Below are positions 58,222 through 64,000 of a stretch of 64,000 nucleotides of DNA, in pieces. Numbering within the stretch: position 1 is the stretch's first letter; every line of letters starts with the position of its first letter. Source of the stretch: Cordilura impudica (Eukaryota > Arthropoda > Insecta > Diptera > Scathophagidae). A program made the position numbers and the translations under genes. The notes under the pieces were generated by a model. That model did no database searches. It was not told the origin of the DNA and saw nothing but the letters and a program-made list of their open reading frames with translations. Location of the stretch: contig OY821519.1 of the NCBI GenBank assembly GCA_963682025.1, positions 140,039,429 to 140,103,428 of the forward strand. Reading direction: 5' to 3'.

Positions 58222-58456
58222 TGGGGTCGAATCGTCGCATTCGTTATCGAAATTTTTCGATCGAAATTATTTTGTTATTTTCCAAAATAAAATATTAAGA
58301 GTAATTTTACTCTGTCACAGCTAACGAGTTATGGTCCATAATTAATAGTAAAAGTGAAACGAGGTCTGACGATGGTCCGTCTTCTTTAAATAATAAACAA
58401 AAATATGGAATTTCGATTGATTTTACTCGATATCGAATGCGACGATTTCACCCCTT
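58222..58456. mobile_element. 235-bp TIR element nested in the deleted mariner
   Basis: The left end ggggtcgaatcgtcgcattc and the right end, inverted, ggggtgaaatcgtcgcattc extend about 46 bp with few mismatches. The interior is AT-rich and non-coding. It splits the start of the mariner transposase gene. Confidence 0.75.
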
Positions 58457-58499
58457 GAAAAAAGTATATTTCGGTGCTCATTAAACATTATTATTTGCG

Positions 58500-58886
58500 A
58501 AAAAAAAACCGTCAAGCAAACCAAGGAAAAGCTTGATAAATACTATGGGGACTCTGCACCATTGTTATCAATGGTAAAAAAGTTGTTTACTGACTATCGT
58601 TGTGGTCGCACAAATACAAATGACGCTGAACGTTCTGGACGGCCAATTGAGGTCAGTACATCTGAAAATGTCGAAAAAAATCCACGATATGCCATATTCT
58701 CTGGATTTAGCCCCTAGTGACTATTTCCTATTTCTAAACCTAAGGAAATGTCTCGGTGGAAAGAGATTTAGCTCCAATGATGAAAATATTGATCAAAAAT
58801 GCCTATTTTATGGAAAAATCGAAAAATCCTATTTTTGGAAGGGATACAAAAATTGGAGAAACGTTGGACTAAGTGTATTGAGCTAA
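58500..58886 (+). pseudogene. Mariner transposase, N and C pieces joined by deletion
   Basis: N-terminal DNA-binding residues from about 58500 to 58675 and a short C-terminal piece from about 58676, in frames that do not match; the two central catalytic Asp blocks are missing. The C-terminal piece ends with KCLFYGKIEKSYFWKGYKNW and a stop at 58886, like the usual mariner C terminus. It cannot be active. Confidence 0.8.
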
Positions 58887-58978
58887 AAAGAGATTATGTT
58901 GAAAAATAAATTGCTTTTTTTTGCAAAAAAAACTGTGTTTCATTCTAAAAGTCACGGACTTATTGATCCGCCCTCGTA

Positions 58979-60361
58979 CATGTGGGAAAGTCCTGGTTTA
59001 TTATTCATGTCCCCCATTGATCTTTCATGTTAATGTTCAAGTTTCAATTGTTTATGAAGCTCCGAAAATTTATTAAACATAGTGTGCCTAATCTAGTCAC
59101 TCAATCACAACATGCAGGTAACTACGAAGATATTTGATTAGAGATCAATAAACTTTTTTGCCTTTAAACCGCAATAAAATACAAATTACTCTTTACGTTC
59201 AACACACAACATGCATGCATGTCATCCAACAACCCTCCCTGGCTGCCTGCTAACCAAGTGGTCTTGTCTATAGTTTAAGATTTCAGTAGAAAGAAATAAC
59301 AAAAATAGTATTAGCAGCCAAAGGTTACCAATGCCAGAGTATATGATATTGTAAATGATTGTAAAGCCGTTAAGAAGCTCCAACAGCAACAGCGTTATTG
59401 TTACTGCTTTAAGTTCCTGAATGATTCTACTGTATAAGTAGACAAAATCATTAATGATGGCTTTGTTAGCAATACGAATTAAGAAAACCGGCAACAACAA
59501 TAAAATATATATTGCAGACCATGGGTTTGCAAATGATCAGAGATTTGTTGCTGTTAAACATAACTAAATATGTACAACAACATATAATGTCGCCACTAGG
59601 ATGCAACAGAAACGTTCAACAGTAAGATAACACCATTAGCATCATCATCATCATCATCATCTTCGGCAGCTGCTTACACATATTATTGTTGTGGGTCTTC
59701 CTCTTCGTATTTCTTTACACAGAGCTTAAGTTATTCTTTTTTTTTTTTTTGTTGGCAGTTGTTTGGGGTCAAAAGTTCAGGTTGCTAGTTTAGTCATGTT
59801 AAAGAATCTCTAAAGAAATCATTATTTCTAAGATGGCAGTGGCTACTACAAGTTGTCTGCTTCATTAGTGCTTGACATGTAACTCTTAATCACCGCCATC
59901 GGTTTGGTTTTTTTTTGTCTTTTTTGCGATGTTTAAAGGCGTGGTTGGAATTAGATGTTAATGAATTATGTACTCATGCCTACAAAAAGTACCAATTTTT
60001 TATGTTATGGGTGTTTGTGTTGATTGCAAATATACAATGTTGAAGAAATCCTTAGAAATATTTACGGAGGTGAGCTTTGTGGTGTCACTGTTTGCAACAA
60101 TAGACAAATTAGTCACACTTAATAAAACGAAATGTTTATTACGTGCAGCTCCATCTTTCTTAATTTGTAATAGAATTTTGTTCAGACACGAAAAATGATT
60201 CATTTGGTTTTTTTCAATTCTATTGTGATTGCCGAAAATTTGATCATTTTAAATCACAATCAAGTGGATATGTTTTATAGCTATCGACGTCTTTCAATTA
60301 CGTGAAATCCAAACTACACAAACTTTGAAAAACTAGTAGTAAACAGATAAGTAACAGAGCT
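58979..60361. other. No gene recognised; simple repeats
   Basis: Holds an (ATC)n run at about 59640-59662 and CAG/CAA-rich text near 59385-59400. Composition is closer to unique fly DNA than to repeats. Frames at 59222-59500 and 59968-60203 show no domain. Confidence 0.4.
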
Positions 60362-61543
60362 TCAATACGACCAACACAAAAATCTACGATTTTTGCAAAA
60401 AAAAATATCTATCTTGTTCGACTTTACCGCAATTTTGTAGCGTCCTATGAGTCCATCCATAAGATCGACCCCACCCATATGGCTATTGTATTCATGTATT
60501 ATGTTTGGGCACGGAATATCAATATATATTTTTTTTCTGATCGGACAAAACGTGGAACGGTGGATTTTGAATCTGTTTGGTTTTGAAAAGGCTTTACCTA
60601 TATATGTTGATGCTAGTCGTACAGCTTTGTTGTCTTTCCAAACTGTTGTAGAGATATCAACACCGAAAGCAGATCCACAGAATTCAGAGGAATATCCTCG
60701 TGATTGCTTTTTTAGTTCGTTTTCCGTTGGTAGCTTACAATTCGCGATTCGATTACTTCGAATAGTTCCCAAAGCAAAAATGCCTCGCGAACGGAGGTAA
60801 ACTAGTAGCGGTAGTGACGTATAATAATTGTCGAAGTACATGATATGGTTTTTAAACTCTGGAACAGTACGTGACAGTCGAACAACCACATTTGATGACG
60901 CCCCAAGATCCGGTGCACCTGGTTCCACGACGTTATCTCCAGCACCACAATAAACCTCAAAACGGTAGCAAAAACCAAAAGAATCGGGCAAAACGAAAAG
61001 TTTGATTCCCCACTTATGAGGTTTGTCAGGCATATATTGCCGAAGGAAAGTCTTCATTTTCGTTGAACACATTTGCTCATCCACACAAATGCGTTGTGTC
61101 ATCGGGACAGATTTAAACTTTTCGTTGAAATGTTCTACAATCGGCCGTATTTTGTATAATGGGTCATGGTCTGGTGAGTTCTTTGGGGCCATGTTACTAT
61201 TGTCGTTGAAGTGTATGTTGCTACGTATTTGCTCGAAACGATTTCTAGACATAGTGTTCTGAATCATTTGGAATGCATATTCGCTCCAATACGATCGTAC
61301 GTTTGGATAACAGTATACTGACATAAAAATTAGAATCCCTATATATTGCTTTATTTCTAAATTTGTTGTAGAGAAATAAGTGGCAATATTTTTTTGAGCG
61401 GCATAGATGTTTGTTTGTTCAACAATGTGCTCTATTATGGTGTCATCCAAGAAGTATTTGAAGCATTTGTATGGAGTATCTAGCTTTTTAAAATCTTCGC
61501 CGAGTTCGGAGTCACAAAACTCAATCTCAGATTTATCAACCAC
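60362..61543 (-). pseudogene. piggyBac transposase, catalytic part
   Basis: 393 codons open, numbered from 61543. D155 in ICVDEQMCSTK, D238 in IMYFDNYYTS and D360 in HMGGVDLMDGLIGRYK are the three catalytic Asp residues, all present. Other family hallmarks are YWSEYAFQMI, the FNEKFKSVPMTQ run-up, KPHKWGIKLFVL and LYLRSRGIFALGTI-like text. After RYKIAVKSNK the protein departs from the family and stops within about 16 residues, so the C-terminal insertion-domain end and Cys-rich finger are missing. It is joined to the N-terminal part by a frameshift. Because the C terminus is lost, I expect it to be inactive even if the frameshift is an artefact. Confidence 0.88.
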
Positions 61544-61953
61544 TATGTTTTTTTGAAGATATCTGATTTTGGATCTATATCCACTGCAAATCCATCAAAT
61601 TCTTCTACGCTATTCAATATATTGTCTTCGTGTTGAAGACGTTTACGCTTCTGTGGTCGAGGCATAGTAGAAACAACTGAAGATGAGGTACATGGAGACA
61701 ATAATGATGCACTTTCACTTTCACCAATCTCCGCAACAAGATCAGACTCTGACATACCTACCCTGCGATCAATCGCCATGTTTACATCTTCGTTCAGTAG
61801 AAAGTCTGGATCATCAACACCATCATCGTTATCAAGATCATCATCTTCATCTGCCTCCCCATCAGTTTCGCCGTCAAAGTCCACCGTTTCTAACATCATT
61901 CGAATCTCTTCATCAGAAAGCGATGATAATTTATTTTTTTGTTGGCGTTCCAT
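61543..61953 (-). pseudogene. piggyBac transposase, N-terminal part
   Basis: 136 codons from an ATG. The start MERQQKNKLSSLSDEEIRMM is followed by a long acidic stretch (residues 25-55, Asp/Glu rich) and a PRPQKRKR basic patch near residue 98, as usual for the poorly conserved N terminus of piggyBac proteins. The frame meets TAG at 61543-61545, just after a run of seven A residues on the coding strand (61547-61553). The catalytic part continues in another frame, so one base gained or lost in that run explains the break. A sequencing or assembly error is possible. Confidence 0.8.
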
Positions 61954-62361
61954 TGCTAACCTATAACCGCCTCTAGACGGGGTGTCTTCTAAGTCAAAAG
62001 GAAAGCTTAGAAGAACTTTTTTTTCTTAAACTTGAACTTTTTTCGTAAATTTAACACTCACAGCAACACACTTATAATTTTTTTGTTGAGTTTTGACAAC
62101 AAATAATACTTTATTTAATAGCTTGTTTTTTGCGTATCACACGAAATAATTATTTTTACCGTTTTGCACAAAATTTCAACTTTGACTGTCTCTATCAACA
62201 AACATACGCATCAGAATTCGTTGCAAATGCTACCAATCGAAAGTGTGTGATTCCCCAAAATATACAAAAGCAAAAAAAAAGAGAAAGGCAGTTAATGCAA
62301 AAAATTACGCATTTAAGAGGTATTGCCCGTCTAGAGGCGGGCATGGGCACTAGAGGGTTAA

Positions 62362-62940
62362 AATAAAATAACCATGCTAAAAATTTGGAATAAATCGAAC
62401 AACGTTAATCCACTATTTACCAAGACCAAATTTGCATTTTAATATATTTTTAAATAAAGATTGCCGAAAACGAGTTTTTCTATTTAACTCGATGAAACTA
62501 CTAGTTAGAATGTAAGAAATATAATTCGGTTATTTTTTTTTTATTTAACGCTTCGTAGCTCCTGGGATCAAAATAGTCCATTGTGATATATCTTTGGGGA
62601 TATATCTTAAAATTTTCAATCAATTTCCGGTGCGACTTTTGTCGTTTGTCCCCAAGCTTAACATATGTTAATTTTATATTGCAAGGAAACAAGCTGGACT
62701 GCTACACTCCCCAAAATTGCCATTAAAAAAATATCCATAAAACATAGGACCACGCTATGTGTACTGTTTTGTTATGATAATAACACTGCTCTGCAAAACA
62801 CCATTTTTTTTTAGAGCACCGGCATTATTCCTGCTGATTCCAATGTAAAATGACCTCCTGAATCCGAATATCACACCCATTTTTCCCCATTTCATACCGT
62901 TTTCGCGGCACGCCCTCTCCCTCTTTTGTTATCTTATAGT
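62362..62940. other. No gene recognised
   Basis: A minus-strand frame at 62692-62501 contains LGDKRQKSHRKLIENFKIYPQ followed by YFDPRSYEALNKK, which reads like real protein but which I cannot place. It may be a scrap of another transposon. Confidence 0.35.
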
Positions 62941-64000
62941 TGTGTAAACCAAGGTGAAGTTCTAGAAAGCATCTTAGCAATAAAATCGAATGCTGGTGGT
63001 TTAGATAAAACGAATCCTTTATTTATGAATGCCCTAATCCCAAAGCTCTTGCCTTTTCTTACTCATCTATTCAACACTATCTTTACAAAATCCGTATTTC
63101 CTGAAGGATGGAAACTCTCAAAAATTATTTCTATTCCCTAACAGAACAATGATTTCCGGCCTATTGCAATTCTCCCCTTTTTATCTAAAGTAATGGAAAA
63201 TCTCATGTGCAGACAAATGAATGATTATCTTGGTAAGAATAATATTTTGTCCGATTTCCAGTCTGGATTTGTGAAGGAAAGAAGCTGTGTTACAGCATTA
63301 ACAGACGTGATTGAAGAGCTGAACCTGATAACAATATGGTTTCATATTAGTACTACTGGATCATAGTAAAGCTTTCGACACAGTAGACCATTACATATTA
63401 ACGAAAAAAAATTGAAAAATTGTATTACTTTTCTCAATCAGCGTGCAAGCTTGTCAATTCATATCTCACTGGGAGATCATAAGTTGTAAGTTTGAATGGT
63501 AAAACATCAAATGCCCTTAATGTAAACAAGGGAGTTCCGCAAGGATTCGTACTAGGACCTCTTTTATTCTGTTTGTATAATAATGACTTACCAGATATAA
63601 TAACTCACAGCAAGGTTCAAATGTAGGCTGATGACGTTGAAATTTATAACCGTGCAGCTTTGAACAACATTCATTCGTGTGTGAATAATATTAATTATGA
63701 TTTAGCCAACATATACAACTGGGCTTCAGCCAATGGATTATGCATAATTCCTTTAAAGTCCAAATGTATTTTTCTCTTAAAAAGTAATATATCTTTAAAT
63801 GATGATATTCAACTTTTCATGTATAAACAACGAAACTATTGAATTCGTAGATTCTTCGAAAAATCTGGGAGTGATATTCAATAATAAATTAACTTGTGTA
63901 ACCATATCAATTCCTTCGTAGCACGCATATACATATGGAATGCTTCGAAATCTTTGGGTCATAAAATCCTCCACACCTTTCAATATACGTATGTTGTTAG
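62941..64000 (+). pseudogene. LINE reverse transcriptase fragment, runs off the end
   Basis: Third copy of the LINE family seen at 17.2 and 34.9 kb. It starts inside the fingers (GEVLESILAIKSNAGGLDK), then FPEGWKLSKIISIP, a stop, FRPIAILPFLSKVMENLM, and DFQSGFVKERSCVTALTDVIEEL. After several shifts come GVPQGFVLGPLLF and the motif C region, where the Tyr codon before ADD is now TAG. The frame continues with ANGLCIIPLKSKCI and NLGVIFNNKLTC up to the end of the window. 5'-truncated and dead. Confidence 0.85.

Larger units (their letters stand above)
58041..58976 (+). mobile_element. Internally deleted mariner with perfect 30-bp TIRs
   Basis: 936 bp flanked by TA (58039-58040 and 58977-58978). 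Both ends begin cgagggcggatcaataagtc and continue identically to base 30 (then cgtgactttt). The transposase remnant keeps an N-terminal helix-turn-helix piece (KTVKQTKEKLDKYYGDSAPL, then CGRTNTNDAERSGRP) and jumps near 58680 directly to the C-terminal catalytic piece (SLDLAPSDYFLFLNL, third Asp site). The catalytic middle is therefore deleted. A separate 235-bp TIR element sits in the 5' part. It could be moved only by a transposase supplied from elsewhere. Confidence 0.9.
60362..62357 (-). mobile_element. piggyBac element, 3' end lost
   Basis: The right end is precise: on the minus strand the sequence is TTAA followed by CCCTCTAGTGCCC (TTAA at 62358-62361), the piggyBac signature. Next to the tip is the palindrome-like gcccgcctctagacgggc (62320-62338), and a similar cgcctctagacgggg recurs at 61969-61984 just before the start codon, in the opposite orientation. 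The transposase gene occupies 61953-60362. No TTAA plus terminal repeat was found on the other side, so the 3' end is deleted or has diverged. Confidence 0.85.

Noticed and set aside
59968..60203. Overlapping frames on both strands
   Set aside because: No motif, and each is the shadow of the other.
61683..61976. His/Ser-rich plus-strand frames
   Set aside because: Antisense shadows of the acidic N terminus of the piggyBac transposase.

Overview
The window looks like gene-poor, AT-rich nuclear DNA from a higher dipteran (a calyptrate-type fly is my best guess). The evidence is the repeat content: dozens of DINE-1-like elements with GTCC/GTCT microsatellites, Tc1/mariner, pogo/Tigger, hAT and piggyBac DNA transposons, and LINEs. 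I found no bacterial-type operon, no rRNA or tRNA gene, no CRISPR array and no convincing host protein gene. It could be intergenic DNA or part of a very long intron. Nearly every protein-like reading frame belongs to a transposable element, and almost all are broken.

The dominant component is one repeat family, here called HINE-A. There are about a dozen recognisable copies plus an old relic, roughly 13% of the window. A full copy is about 780-810 bp. It has a 13-bp subterminal inverted repeat (ataccctatacca / tggtatagggtat), a GTCC microsatellite about 200 bp in, a perfect 20-bp palindrome close to the 3' end, and the terminus TCTTACTTGT. It inserts between T and T without target duplication. 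That is the architecture described for DINE-1/Helentron-associated (HINE) non-autonomous rolling-circle elements. A second family, HINE-B (18670-19217 and relics), differs in internal sequence and hairpin but ends in the same terminus.

Layout. 1-10 kb: truncated HINE-A, a broken DDE transposase, two fused HINE-A copies, a 769-bp terminal-inverted-repeat element with a coding remnant, a ZMYM1-like hAT remnant, and a 751-bp tandem duplication ending in mariner remains. 10-17 kb: a 395-bp near-perfect palindrome, paired AT-rich repeats, two degenerate tandem arrays and a Tc1-like relic. 17-34 kb: a LINE fragment, HINE-B, and a nested pile in which a Tigger element holds a small TIR element and a HINE-A that itself holds another HINE-A. 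This is followed by a structurally intact mariner (27406-28711) inside a HINE-A, and a Tc1 relic interrupted by two HINE-A copies. 34-45 kb: a LINE with endonuclease and reverse transcriptase interrupted near its C terminus by HINE-A, then two LINEs of different clades arranged tail to tail. 45-53 kb: mostly featureless AT-rich DNA, a short-unit array at 47.3-47.9 kb, and a family of small TIR elements, one of whose motifs has expanded into a 244-bp tandem pair. 54-64 kb: a hAT element lying between two HINE-A 3' ends, an internally deleted mariner with perfect 30-bp terminal repeats, a nearly complete piggyBac gene with one frameshift, and a third LINE running off the end.

The only reading frame that looks able to make its product is the mariner transposase at 27513-28598. 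The nested insertions give a relative age order: Tigger, Tc1 and LINE first, then HINE-A, then later HINE-A copies and the mariner.
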